DNA of 64,000 bases, taken from contig JAXDZV010000030.1 of assembly GCA_034086705.1 (NCBI GenBank), forward strand, positions 62,001 through 126,000. Reading direction: 5' to 3'. The position numbers were made by a program, and so were the translations under genes. Source of the stretch: UMGS1225 sp034086705 (GTDB lineage: Bacteria; Bacillota; Clostridia; Oscillospirales; CAG-272). The notes below the pieces were generated by a model that was given only the letters and a program-made list of their open reading frames with translations, made no database searches and was not told where the DNA came from. This document shows, in pieces, positions 1 through 8,417 of the stretch. Every line of letters begins with the position of its first letter. The stretch's first letter is position 1.

Positions 1-1204
1 ATGTCTGCGCTTCTTCCGTTGAAAGCGGCTCCCGCTCTACTTGGAGCGTGATGTCTACCGCCTGTGTTGCCAAAGAAGAATGGTAACTGGCCTTACGATC
101 ATATTTACCGGTCATTTCTAAATCTTTGGAATTTGCAAAAATTGCACTCAGGTCAATCTCTCCCGTGGGCACCTGCTGCGTCGGCTGTGCATATAGCGTT
201 TCCGTACGGGTAGCGTCTACGGTGTCTGTGACATCTGCCATGTCGATTGTCTGTGCAGTTTGCTGCTGCATCGTATCTTCCGTAACCGCTTCATACGCTT
301 CGTCAAAAACAGCCTGATCAATCAAAGGGAACGCATCAAAAGCATCTGCATTTTTTGTAGATTGCGACACATCTTGCACGGGCGTGTCGGAAAAAGGTGC
401 CTGTCCGACATCATCAGAGTAGATATTTGGGTCAATGCGGTTCTTTGCATTTTTACGGTGGGCAGTCGGTGGCGCAGCGTTTGCATGCATTTGTGCCAAT
501 TGCTCTTCCCTGCGCCTAAGCTTTTCCTCAGAGGCAGAACGCGCCTGGGCGCGTCGCTGTGCTTCTTCGCAACGCTGCTCGCGATGACGTGCCATCCGGC
601 AACGCAAGCTAACCAGCAGATATCGCGGCGTCAAGCCCACATAAAACAACGCGGGCAACGCAAAGCCGAAGCCGGCAATAATCCAGCTGAAAGCCGGACC
701 AACCATTTGCAGCAAACCGGAACCGGTAAGTCCCCCCAGCACGCCACCCCCCCGCAGCTGCTGCCCCGCTTGATAATACACTTTAGGATCATAGGAAATA
801 CACGAATCATCATGCCATAAATGCAGCAAAACCGTACACGTCAAAAGCACAAGCACGCCGAAAGTCAGCTTATAGCCCCTGGCACCGTTATCAACATCCT
901 TACGCCAGAAAAAGCCTGCCAATATCAATTCAATTCCAAGGCAGAAAGCACCTGCACCGAACAATCCGGTCGTTACACTGCGCAAATTAGACCCAATGAC
1001 TCCCGTCAGCGCAGGGAAAAACAAACACAGGATTAAAAACACACCACCCAAAACAAATAAATAGGGCAGAATCTGGTGCACCGCCCGATCGGAATTACGC
1101 CGGGAAGCTGCACTCGAACGAATCGCTTTTTTCTTGGAAGAAGAGACGGAAACAGACCCACCCTTCCTTGTCTTCTTTTTTCCCGCCAAAAGGTTTTCCT
1201 CCAT
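1..1204 (-). CDS. DNA translocase FtsK/SpoIIIE, N-terminal part (partial)
   Basis: The reading frame runs off the left edge, so only the N-terminal ~400 residues are visible. After a basic, Ser/Lys-rich start there are about four hydrophobic segments (around residues 45-65, 75-95, 112-128 and 150-190). A basic coiled segment follows, rich in Arg, Glu and Gln (RCRMARHREQRCEEAQRR), and then a long acidic, low-complexity linker. This is the layout of the FtsK/SpoIIIE membrane anchor plus linker; the RecA-like motor and gamma domains would lie outside the window. The family pumps chromosomal DNA through the division or sporulation septum. The ATG at 1204 has no clear Shine-Dalgarno. A TTG five codons inside (1189) has GGAGG eight bases upstream and may be the true start. 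The family is inferred from topology, since no motor motif is visible. Confidence 0.7.
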   Translation of the reverse strand, partial: MEENLLAGKKKTRKGGSVSVSSSKKKAIRSSAASRRNSDRAVHQILPYLFVLGGVFLILCLFFPALTGVIGSNLRSVTTGLFGAGAFCLGIELILAGFFWRKDVDNGARGYKLTFGVLVLLTCTVLLHLWHDDSCISYDPKVYYQAGQQLRGGGVLGGLTGSGLLQMVGPAFSWIIAGFGFALPALFYVGLTPRYLLVSLRCRMARHREQRCEEAQRRAQARSASEEKLRRREEQLAQMHANAAPPTAHRKNAKNRIDPNIYSDDVGQAPFSDTPVQDVSQSTKNADAFDAFPLIDQAVFDEAYEAVTEDTMQQQTAQTIDMADVTDTVDATRTETLYAQPTQQVPTGEIDLSAIFANSKDLEMTGKYDRKASYHSSLATQAVDITLQVEREPLSTEEAQT

Positions 1205-1327
1205 TTCTGCAAATTTTCTGCATCAAGAGCGAGAACTGCGGAAATACTACCCAAAAAGGCAAACGTTCCGCTGCACTGAACCAGCAATACCGCAAAGTGG
1301 GACACCGCACACATGATAATACATCAT

Positions 1328-1356
1328 AGTATAGCATGTGCCGGATTTAAAATCAA
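1328..1356 (-). promoter_or_regulatory. Putative sigma-A promoter for the FtsK-like gene
   Basis: On the minus strand TTGATT and TATACT are separated by 17 bp. Transcription would start near 1321, giving a leader of roughly 115 nt before the FtsK-like start. Confidence 0.55.
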
Positions 1357-1381
1357 GTGATTTCAAACAAGGTTTTCAAAG

Positions 1382-1810
1382 ATGCTCCAATTTCTTCACC
1401 ATATTTCTAAGACACTGCACGACGCATTTACTCCGCCGCAACAACGCAAAATACTGTTATTTTTGCTGGCAGGGAGTGCTTGTGGTTTTTTGTGTGGATT
1501 TTTTGGTACCGGCGGCGGCATGGTGCTGTTTTTGGTAGGACTTTTTTGTACGGATGAGCAACCGCAAAGACTGTTTGGAACTGTCAGCGCGGTCGTTGCG
1601 CTTTGCTCGGTTGCTGCGGTATTGCCGCATTTGATTGCAACCCCGCTGAGCACCGAGCAATTTCAAGTCTATCTGCTGCCTGCAGCGGTTGGCGGTGCCG
1701 CAGGCGCTGCCCTGCTGCCGCATTTACCGCGCCGCCTTCTACAACATCTGTTTGCAGGTATGCTGCTCTTTGCAGGCGGCGTTTTGCTCTATCGGGGGCT
1801 GTGCACATGA
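1382..1810 (+). CDS. TauE/SafE-family permease, N-terminal half (split subunit 1)
   Basis: A 142-residue membrane protein with about four hydrophobic segments and the Gly-rich signature GFFGTGGGMVLF near the start of the first one, typical of the first repeat of TauE/SafE (sulfite/anion exporter) proteins. Family members are usually single ~250-residue chains made of two such repeats. Here the frame stops after one repeat, and the next gene starts inside the stop codon (ATGA at 1807-1810) and supplies a second repeat. The pair probably forms one hetero-oligomeric permease; the substrate is unknown. The Shine-Dalgarno is weak (AAGG about 9 bases upstream). Confidence 0.7.
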   Translation: MLQFLHHISKTLHDAFTPPQQRKILLFLLAGSACGFLCGFFGTGGGMVLFLVGLFCTDEQPQRLFGTVSAVVALCSVAAVLPHLIATPLSTEQFQVYLLPAAVGGAAGAALLPHLPRRLLQHLFAGMLLFAGGVLLYRGLCT

Positions 1811-2172
1811 GCGGCGCGGTACTTTCCCTGCTGCTCGGGGCCGCAGCAGGCGCCGGAATCGGCGGAGGCGGCCTACTCGTACTGTACCTTGCAGGCTTTT
1901 GCGGAATGGACCCGTATACAGCGCAAGGGCTGAACCTCTGTTTCTACCTATGTGCCATCGGCGGCGCCTTTCCGATGCATGCAAAAAACCACAGTCTTTC
2001 GCCCTTGCTTTTGCTATGCGCTGCTTTGCCTGGTGTTCCGCTCTCTTTCCTCGGAGCTCACCTTGCGGGAACACTTGTGCCGAATACAGCTCGCATCTAT
2101 CTTGGAGGCTTTTTAATTATAGGTGGTTTGCTATCCTTTTTGCCGCGCAAACGTAAAGAAAAGGGGACGTGA
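1807..2172 (+). CDS. TauE/SafE-family permease, C-terminal half (split subunit 2)
   Basis: A 121-residue membrane protein beginning at an ATG that overlaps the previous stop by four bases, so the two are translationally coupled. It opens with the second family signature (GAGIGGGGLLVLYL), has about four hydrophobic segments and ends in a basic tail (PRKRKEKGT). Together with the upstream subunit it rebuilds the usual two-repeat TauE/SafE fold. An alternative in-frame start far upstream (1603) would lie inside the first subunit gene and is unlikely. The stop codon sits inside the terminator hairpin that follows. Confidence 0.7.
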   Translation: MSGAVLSLLLGAAAGAGIGGGGLLVLYLAGFCGMDPYTAQGLNLCFYLCAIGGAFPMHAKNHSLSPLLLLCAALPGVPLSFLGAHLAGTLVPNTARIYLGGFLIIGGLLSFLPRKRKEKGT

Positions 2173-2188
2173 TCACGTCCCCTTTTCT
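2161..2188. terminator. Bidirectional intrinsic terminator
   Basis: A perfect palindrome, GGGGACGTGATCACGTCCCC (2163-2182), flanked by A-rich and T-rich tracts, lies between the convergent TauE-like and LtaS-like genes. Confidence 0.85.
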
Positions 2189-2210
2189 AAAAATGTTCTC
2201 TCCGCCGGCA

Positions 2211-4754
2211 CTACCGTGTCAACAGCATATAAAATGCCGCTGCCAGCATCATACGGTTGGCTGTGTTTGCCGCCTGCAAGATCACCTGCTCTTCTCCCGT
2301 GTGTGATCCGACCATATATCCTTTTTCATAGCAAAACAAGACTGCCTGCAACATCTGCGGCTGCAACTGCGGATATCTATCCGCATACTGCGCTGAGGTT
2401 GCAGCATCCGGCGCGTCTATAACATCGCCACGCAACTGCGCCGTTTGCTGAATGTATTGTGCCAACTCTCCGCGCGTAAGCGGTTGTGACAAATCTGTAT
2501 CGGCCTGGGTGATATACCCGTTCTTCAGTGCCCACTGCTGTACCTGAGCATAGTTCATCTCGGTCTGTGCAGGTTGTTTTCCATCAGCCGAATTTGCCCG
2601 CATACGCCAGACAACGCGATACGCCATCTCTATGCCCTGCTGTCTGGTAACGGGGAGTTCTGTACCAAATGTCTCTGTATCCACCGGCGCCATATATCCG
2701 TTTTGCACCATGTAATAAACGGCGCTTTGCGTCATAATGTTAACGTCGTTATATTGCCCGGGCAATTCACTCACGGCTGAATTGTCCGAATTGCGTTCAA
2801 AAGCAAATGCATAATAGTCTGTATTCAAAATCGCAGTGGAAATTTCGAATTTTTCCTCCATACGGGAAAACAACGCCTGTTGCCGCTGTGTATCCGGCTG
2901 CGTGTCCGGTGCCCATTCATAACGCAAAGACTGCGCATCGTATATAAGCCCCTGCGATAAAAAGCTATGGTTGGAAAGAACAGCCATGTGTTCCATATTT
3001 TCTGCCAGTACATCTTCACCTGCCAACAGCCTTGAATCATACGGCAATCCAAGCAAATTCAAAACTGTTGGCAAAATATCAATGCTGGAGCAATATTCTT
3101 GCACATAGACCGGTTCCTGCATCGTCGGTACATAACAGATGAACGCATTTCTATAGCGGTCTGTATCATTTTGCAGCGGCCCTGCCAATTCCGAAAATTG
3201 CGCATCGGAAAGGCCGTACGGATCGTGATCCGATGTCAGAACAATCATAGTCTTTTCTGCAATTCCTGCCTGCTGCAACTGTTCTACCAGATAAGAAAGT
3301 GCCTTTTCCAGTTCCAAATTGCACGCCAGATATGCTTTGACGCCTTCGCTGTACGGCAACGAATCTACTTCGCTGCGGTTTTTGGCGCACATAGGGTTAT
3401 TCCAATCATACTGATAATGGCCGCTGAATGTCATATAATAGGACACAAACGGCCTTTGCTCCGCAATGTAATCCGGCAGAGAATTTTCCATCATTTCAAG
3501 GTCAGATGATGGCCAACTCATTGTAATATCTAACCCGGAGCCCACCGCCTTAAATTGGTAACCCATATTGGGATGCGTAATGTTGCGATAATAGAAATCA
3601 CCGGTGTAATTATGGTAGGCATATGCCCCCCATCCACGCTCGGAAAACAGATTCCCGTAGCAATACGGAAGATAGTGGTCGGAAGAAAGCGCAAAGCTTG
3701 ATTCTGTTTTTGTTCGACTCATATCCGGCATCAACCCCATACAAAATGCGTATTCGCCGTTGGTCGTAGTATTTTTAAAGGAATTATAAAAGTTATCAAA
3801 CACAAAACCATGTGTAGCAAGGTGATACAGCGTTGGCGTGCGCTCGGGATCAATCACATACGGTGAAAAAGCCTCTGCACAGATTGCAATAAGATTATAG
3901 CCGCTACACAAACCGGTATAATCATTTTTTTCCGTCGGCGTACGTGCGGAAAGGCGCGCTGTCAGCGCCTGCAGTGCCGTATCATCTGCCGCACGTTCTG
4001 CAAGTGCCTGAAAATCTATCTGCGTAACTTGATATTTGTTTGCATCCCACTGCAACACCTTTAAATCAGTCTGCATGGCCGCATCTGCTTGCGGAAATAG
4101 CATAAAACGAGCTTGCTGCAACAACGATACATTCATTCCAAAGCAGTACACGCTGACATCCGTGTCTGTTTTACTGCTTTGTATCGTTTCATACAGTGTT
4201 GGCACGCCACCGCTGTGCCGCATTGCTGTCAAATTGCCGCAGCACAGTACCAAAGCTGCCGCAAGCGGCGCAAACATCCATCTTTTTGCACGTATCAACG
4301 GAACTCGCCAGACCAGAAGCAGAATGCACAATCCAGCAAACGGTACAAGATACAGCAACAACACCCACAGACTTTGCCGAATCCCGACAAACATCTGATC
4401 TTTGAAATTTGTAACCGCATCATTTCCCATTGCCACGGCGGATAGCGGCGCAAAGCCTTGAAAAATTTGGTAATACACAATCTGCACTTCAAAAATAAGC
4501 GTGTAAAAAAAAGTAATACACAGATGCAGTATACGATTGACCGTCTCGGGAAATAGACCGCAAAGAAAAGAAGTCAAAAAGCCCAAAGAAGCCGCAAACA
4601 GCAGCACGCACCATATGTAACTGCCAAAACTATGCTTTGCGTAAAGCTGCAAACCTCCCTCAAACAAGCAGAGCAGCACTGCAAACCAAAACCAGCGTAC
4701 AAACAGCCCCGCGCGGTAGCGCGTAGCGTTTTGCTCTTGACTGACATGCATCAT
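2211..4754 (-). CDS. LtaS-like membrane sulfatase/phosphoglycerol transferase with SLH-like C-terminus
   Basis: 847 residues. Five transmembrane helices occupy roughly residues 15-200. An extracellular alkaline-phosphatase-superfamily domain follows (about 270-620). The candidate nucleophile Thr lies in KNTTTNGEYAF (around residue 327), and metal-site residues occur in LTSDHDPYG and near SGHYQYDW. This is the plan of lipoteichoic acid synthase LtaS, which transfers glycerophosphate from phosphatidylglycerol onto a glycolipid anchor. Unusually, the last ~170 residues resemble two or three S-layer-homology repeats (NGYMAPVD, NGYITQAD and KGYMVGSH segments), suggesting extra cell-wall contact. 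The gene lies 30 bp downstream of the radical SAM gene and probably shares its transcript. Its products could also be other phosphoglycerol-modified glycans. Confidence 0.8.
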   Translation of the reverse strand: MMHVSQEQNATRYRAGLFVRWFWFAVLLCLFEGGLQLYAKHSFGSYIWCVLLFAASLGFLTSFLCGLFPETVNRILHLCITFFYTLIFEVQIVYYQIFQGFAPLSAVAMGNDAVTNFKDQMFVGIRQSLWVLLLYLVPFAGLCILLLVWRVPLIRAKRWMFAPLAAALVLCCGNLTAMRHSGGVPTLYETIQSSKTDTDVSVYCFGMNVSLLQQARFMLFPQADAAMQTDLKVLQWDANKYQVTQIDFQALAERAADDTALQALTARLSARTPTEKNDYTGLCSGYNLIAICAEAFSPYVIDPERTPTLYHLATHGFVFDNFYNSFKNTTTNGEYAFCMGLMPDMSRTKTESSFALSSDHYLPYCYGNLFSERGWGAYAYHNYTGDFYYRNITHPNMGYQFKAVGSGLDITMSWPSSDLEMMENSLPDYIAEQRPFVSYYMTFSGHYQYDWNNPMCAKNRSEVDSLPYSEGVKAYLACNLELEKALSYLVEQLQQAGIAEKTMIVLTSDHDPYGLSDAQFSELAGPLQNDTDRYRNAFICYVPTMQEPVYVQEYCSSIDILPTVLNLLGLPYDSRLLAGEDVLAENMEHMAVLSNHSFLSQGLIYDAQSLRYEWAPDTQPDTQRQQALFSRMEEKFEISTAILNTDYYAFAFERNSDNSAVSELPGQYNDVNIMTQSAVYYMVQNGYMAPVDTETFGTELPVTRQQGIEMAYRVVWRMRANSADGKQPAQTEMNYAQVQQWALKNGYITQADTDLSQPLTRGELAQYIQQTAQLRGDVIDAPDAATSAQYADRYPQLQPQMLQAVLFCYEKGYMVGSHTGEEQVILQAANTANRMMLAAAFYMLLTR

Positions 4755-4784
4755 ACCATGGATTCTCCGATTTCAACAAATGGG

Positions 4785-5654
4785 TTATAAAAAAGGTGGT
4801 GTATAGCACGCCTGTGCCGATTCTTTTTCCTGAAAATACCCGTCAAATCCGTATCGCAGCACAACCTGTGCCACGCTGTCATATTCAAAGCTTGTAACCC
4901 TACGGCTAAGCTCCGGCGCGTTTGGAACAACGCGGCAGGGGGTATACTGCCGCAACAATGACACCTGTAGCTGCTGCGGTGAAAAATGCGTTCCCAGATA
5001 TTCCATCAGTGCTATACTGTCCCTGCGATGACCGGGTAATACCAGATGGCGCACCAGCGTTCCTCGGCATAATATACCGTCTGCATCAAATACACACGGG
5101 CCGCTTGCCGCAACCATATAGGAAACAGCGCGTGCAGCCACGGAAAAATAGTCCGGTGCAGCACACATTTTGAAAGACAGGTCGGAATCATAAAATTTTA
5201 AATCCGGCAAGTACACATCTACTACGTCACGCAAAAGTGCAAGCGTTTTGGTGGTTTCATAGGCACTGCTGTTCCAAACCACCGGAATGTGCAACTCTGC
5301 ACGCACGGAACGCAGAGCCCGCGCGACAGAATCCGCATACGGGGTTGCAGTTACAAGATCCAGCGTCTGACAGCCCTGTTCCTGTAAAGACAAAAAAATC
5401 CGTGCCAACTCCTTCTCCGTATACGCATGGCCGACACCGCCGCAACTAATTGCGGCATTCTGGCAGAACACACAATGCAGCGGACAACCGCAGAAAAAGA
5501 CAGCGCCGGCACCGTGCGTCCCGCTGATTGCCGGCTCCTCCCAAAAATGCGGTGCAGCGCGGGCAATACGGATTTGTCCGTCTGCGCCGCATATCCCAGG
5601 CCGGCACGTTCTGTCTGCTCCGCAGGCACGGGGGCACAGTCGACACTCCTTCAT
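4785..5654 (-). CDS. PflX-type radical SAM protein (COG1313-like)
   Basis: 289 residues from the chosen start. An N-terminal Cys cluster (CRLCPRACGADR, then CRPGICG) precedes the radical SAM motif CPLHCVFCQN, where CxxxCxxC binds the [4Fe-4S]/SAM cluster. The rest matches the PflX family, relatives of pyruvate formate-lyase activases whose substrate is unknown. The ATG at 5654 has GGAG six to seven bases upstream. A longer frame opens at 5717, but a good promoter places the transcript start near 5709, which rules that start out. The LtaS-like gene follows after 30 bp in the same direction. Confidence 0.8.
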   Translation of the reverse strand: MKECRLCPRACGADRTCRPGICGADGQIRIARAAPHFWEEPAISGTHGAGAVFFCGCPLHCVFCQNAAISCGGVGHAYTEKELARIFLSLQEQGCQTLDLVTATPYADSVARALRSVRAELHIPVVWNSSAYETTKTLALLRDVVDVYLPDLKFYDSDLSFKMCAAPDYFSVAARAVSYMVAASGPCVFDADGILCRGTLVRHLVLPGHRRDSIALMEYLGTHFSPQQLQVSLLRQYTPCRVVPNAPELSRRVTSFEYDSVAQVVLRYGFDGYFQEKESAQACYTPPFL

Positions 5655-5715
5655 ATTCATCTCCATTTTCCGCTTTTGCATGCAAATGCTGTGACATATC
5701 TTTTTCCCGACTATC

Positions 5716-5744
5716 ATTGTACCACATCGTTTTGCAATTGTAAA
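5716..5744 (-). promoter_or_regulatory. Sigma-A promoter for the PflX-like/LtaS-like unit
   Basis: TTTACA and TACAAT on the minus strand are separated by 17 bp, about 60 bp ahead of the chosen start at 5654. Confidence 0.65.
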
Positions 5745-5804
5745 ACGATTTCGTAAAGGAATCGTGAATTTCTCGCAAATTCGTCCATTTGGAGGACAAA
5801 ATCA

Positions 5805-5834
5805 TTGACAATCTCCCTCCGAATATGTTACAAT
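5805..5834 (+). promoter_or_regulatory. Sigma-A promoter for the MinD-like operon
   Basis: TTGACA and TACAAT are separated by 18 bp, about 100 bp upstream of the MinD-like start and divergent from the promoter at 5716-5744. Confidence 0.7.
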
Positions 5835-5931
5835 GTGATGACAAGCAGGGAATGATTTGATCCGCTTTTGTGCACAACCGCCGATCGTCGACACCTATCC
5901 TTGCGAAAGCACTGCAAAGGGGAGAGGGAAG

Positions 5932-6759
5932 ATGTCTCAAGCTCAAGCGCCGTCTTTAGAACGCCGCGTGTTCATTGTGACATCCGCCAAAGGCGGCGTT
6001 GGAAAGACAACAGTTTCCGCCGCACTCGCATCTTTGCTGGCAGCTCATGAGCATCGGGTATTGGCAATTGACTTGGATTTGTCCAACCGCTGTTTGGATC
6101 TTCTCTGCGGCATCCAGGATCTGGCATTATACCACATACGCGATGTGGCACAAGGCACACCTCTTTCGCGTGCTGTTGTTGCAGATCCAGTACAGCAGAA
6201 TTTGTTTTATCTTACCGCCCCCATGGGCGGATATACAGACCGCCTGCCAAAAGATGCGCTGTGTGCACTGTTACACACCATTTGCAGCGATACTGCATAT
6301 GACCGTATCGTTATAGATACGCCGGGAGCCTTTGATGACGTTCTTCTTTGCGCAGCTGCCGTAGCCGATGAAGCAATTGTTGTTTCAACCGCTCAACAAA
6401 CTGCCCTTCGTTCCGCACAGGTCACCGGATTTGAGCTGGCAAAACAGGGGCTTGCCAAGCGTTCTCTCTTGATTAACTGCTACCCGAAAGCCAAACCGGA
6501 TCTGCAAAGCACCGCGGAACTAATTCAGTATATTGATGAAACCGCGTTGCAGCTGCTTGGCATCGTTCCGTTTGAAAAAAAGCTCGGCACATTGCAAAAT
6601 CGCGGCCTACTCGTCACAGACGACATTTATCGTAAAACGCACTTTCGCCGAGCTATGGAGCGCGTTACCGCGCGGCTGGAGGGCGAGCATGTCCCCATAG
6701 GCGCAAAATACCGTTTTCCAACGCCGTCCGACGCAATTTACGATCACCGGGAGGAATAA
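5932..6759 (+). CDS. MinD/ParA-family ATPase
   Basis: 275 residues. The deviant Walker A motif KGGVGKTT lies near the N-terminus, followed by a switch region with the AIDLDLSNRCLD segment and a Walker B-like IVIDTPGAFDD. Such ATPases position division or other cell-pole machinery. The C-terminus ends RFPTPSDAIYDHREE and has no obvious amphipathic membrane-targeting helix of the MinD kind, and no minC or minE is adjacent, so true MinD function is uncertain. The chosen ATG at 5932 follows a purine-rich GGGGAGAGGGAAG; a longer frame from 5857 has no ribosome site. In many Clostridia minD and mgsA sit together in the mre/min shape cluster, and the next gene is MgsA-like, so this looks like a remnant of that cluster. 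Confidence 0.75.
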   Translation: MSQAQAPSLERRVFIVTSAKGGVGKTTVSAALASLLAAHEHRVLAIDLDLSNRCLDLLCGIQDLALYHIRDVAQGTPLSRAVVADPVQQNLFYLTAPMGGYTDRLPKDALCALLHTICSDTAYDRIVIDTPGAFDDVLLCAAAVADEAIVVSTAQQTALRSAQVTGFELAKQGLAKRSLLINCYPKAKPDLQSTAELIQYIDETALQLLGIVPFEKKLGTLQNRGLLVTDDIYRKTHFRRAMERVTARLEGEHVPIGAKYRFPTPSDAIYDHREE

Positions 6760-6764
6760 AAAGT

Positions 6765-7205
6765 ATGGAAATTGCTCTGATCTCTAATGATTCAAAAAAA
6801 GAACTGATGACGCAGTTCTGTATTGCTTACTGTGGGATTCTTAGCAAGCATCATATCTGCGCAACAAACACTACGGGGAAATACGTTGAAGAAGCTACCG
6901 GCCTGAAGTTGGAGCGTTTGCTTTCCGGTGAGCAAGGAGGGCTGGAACAAATCATCTCCCGCATCTCTTATGATGAAATTGATTTAGTTTTAGATTTTCG
7001 CGATACAACTTCCGCGGAAACTTATGCCAGTAAGGTTGAGCTCTGGCTCAACCAAATGTGTGACCAACACAATATTCCGCTTGCCACCAACATTGCAACC
7101 GCAGAGGCGTTGATTTGTGCACTGGATCGCGGGGATTTCGATTATCGTGAGATCATCAACCCCAAAAGCGAATACAACCGAAAAAAACGCGGACTAAGCT
7201 ACTGA
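6765..7205 (+). CDS. Methylglyoxal-synthase-like protein lacking catalytic residues
   Basis: 146 residues, collinear with MgsA along its whole length (start MEIALISNDSKK; phosphate-binding region near ATNTTG; end region IPLATNIATAEAL). MgsA turns dihydroxyacetone phosphate into methylglyoxal. The residues that do this in known enzymes are changed here: the N-terminal AHD reads SND, the GGDQQ motif with the catalytic Asp reads GGLEQ, and the RDP...H.PD segment reads RDTTSAETYASK with no His or second Asp. The fold is probably kept but the classical reaction looks unlikely, so a ligand-sensing or structural role is possible. It follows the MinD-like gene by five bases with a strong GGGAGGA site and is surely co-transcribed. 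Confidence 0.75.
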   Translation: MEIALISNDSKKELMTQFCIAYCGILSKHHICATNTTGKYVEEATGLKLERLLSGEQGGLEQIISRISYDEIDLVLDFRDTTSAETYASKVELWLNQMCDQHNIPLATNIATAEALICALDRGDFDYREIINPKSEYNRKKRGLSY

Positions 7206-7238
7206 GCCATTCACAGCTTGTCGCTGTCCGTCCGATCT

Positions 7239-7271
7239 CCCCGGGACCGCACGAACGGTTCCGGGGTCTTT
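7239..7271 (+). terminator. Terminator-like hairpin ahead of mtnA
   Basis: An 11-bp stem (CCCCGGGACCG at 7239-7249 with CGGTTCCGGGG at 7256-7266, one G-T pair) is followed by TCTTTT. It ends the MinD-like/MgsA-like unit and lies only ~20 bp before the mtnA start. I see no clear promoter after it, so it may act as an attenuator. Confidence 0.65.
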
Positions 7272-7289
7272 TGCAAGAAGGAGAAATTT

Positions 7290-8381
7290 ATGAAACAAAC
7301 ATGCCCCCCGCTGCCAGACACTGTAGCATTAACACAAGAGGGAATCGTCATCATCGAGCAAACCCTTTTGCCCGCAGAAGAAAAACTTGTCACCCTGCAC
7401 ACCGTTGCACAGTTGTATGATGCTATTTGCCGGTTAGCCGTACGCGGTGCCCCTGCGATTGGTGTCAGCGCTGCTATGGGAATGTATCTCAGTGCACGTA
7501 TTCATGCTGAAAAATGTACCGACTTTGCCACATTTCTACAGGCATATACCAAAGATGAACAACTGCTGCACAGCGCACGCCCCACCGCGGTAAATCTGTC
7601 TTGGGCTCTAGCACAAATGCGCAGATGTTGTCTTGCCAATGCCTCTTTACCATTGCCGCAGCTGGTAGAAGTGCTGCACCAAAAATGCCTGCAGTTACGC
7701 GACAATGATATAGCTGTCTGCCATTCTATTGGGGAAAACGGGCTGCAGGTACTGCAGCCTGGAGACGGCCTGCTAACACACTGCAATGCCGGGGCGCTTG
7801 CCGCGGTACGCTATGGTACCGCTACTGCACCGATTTATCTCGGCCATGCGCGCGGCTACGATTTTCACGTTTACGTAGATGAAACGCGTCCACTTCTGCA
7901 GGGGGCAAGACTCACCGCCTTTGAATTGGCGCGCGCAGGTATTTCGGTTACCTTGGAATGCGATGCCATGAGCGCATCGCTTTTGCAAACAGGCAATGTT
8001 TCTGCGGTTTTGGTCGGATGCGACCGTGTCGCTGCCAACGGAGACTTTGCAAATAAAATTGGCACCCTTCCCCTGGCGCTTGCTGCAAAGCATTTTGGCA
8101 TTCCATTCTATGTCTGTGCCCCGCTGTCCACGGTCGACCCGTCCTGCCCCGATGGGAAGCATATTCCTATTGAGCAACGAAAGGCAGCAGAGGTGACGGA
8201 ACAATTTTTCCGCCACCGCAGTACAGCACAGAATGTGCAGGTATACAATCCCGCTTTTGATGTCACGGATGCCGCTTTAGTCACAGGTTTTATCACAGAA
8301 GTCGGCATTGCCCGCGCACCGTTTTGCGACACACTGGCAACCATGCGAAAAAAGGCACAGGCCGCTGCGTTTCTTTGCTGA
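7290..8381 (+). CDS. mtnA: S-methyl-5-thioribose-1-phosphate isomerase
   Basis: 363 residues, the usual MtnA length. It converts methylthioribose-1-phosphate to methylthioribulose-1-phosphate in the methionine salvage pathway. Visible signatures are VRGAPAIGVSAA near residue 50, the catalytic Cys in THCNAGALA (Cys165) and the catalytic Asp in GCDRVAANGDFANKIGT (Asp245). The ATG at 7290 follows an AAGGAG site by six bases; the longer open frame from 7218 would run through the upstream hairpin. The aminotransferase gene follows after 36 bp. Some clostridial homologues act on other 5-deoxypentose phosphates, so the exact substrate is inferred. Confidence 0.92.
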   Translation: MKQTCPPLPDTVALTQEGIVIIEQTLLPAEEKLVTLHTVAQLYDAICRLAVRGAPAIGVSAAMGMYLSARIHAEKCTDFATFLQAYTKDEQLLHSARPTAVNLSWALAQMRRCCLANASLPLPQLVEVLHQKCLQLRDNDIAVCHSIGENGLQVLQPGDGLLTHCNAGALAAVRYGTATAPIYLGHARGYDFHVYVDETRPLLQGARLTAFELARAGISVTLECDAMSASLLQTGNVSAVLVGCDRVAANGDFANKIGTLPLALAAKHFGIPFYVCAPLSTVDPSCPDGKHIPIEQRKAAEVTEQFFRHRSTAQNVQVYNPAFDVTDAALVTGFITEVGIARAPFCDTLATMRKKAQAAAFLC

Positions 8382-8417
8382 CTTGTGCGCAGATTTTGGA
8401 TCGAAAAGGAGAAAACC

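Noticed and set aside
1033..1337. Two hydrophobic minus-strand frames overlapping the FtsK-like start
   Set aside because: They are out of frame with the clear membrane-anchor protein and have no ribosome site; shadows of the real gene and its leader.
5655..5717. 21-codon extension of the PflX-like protein
   Set aside because: The promoter at 5716-5744 puts the transcript start inside this extension.
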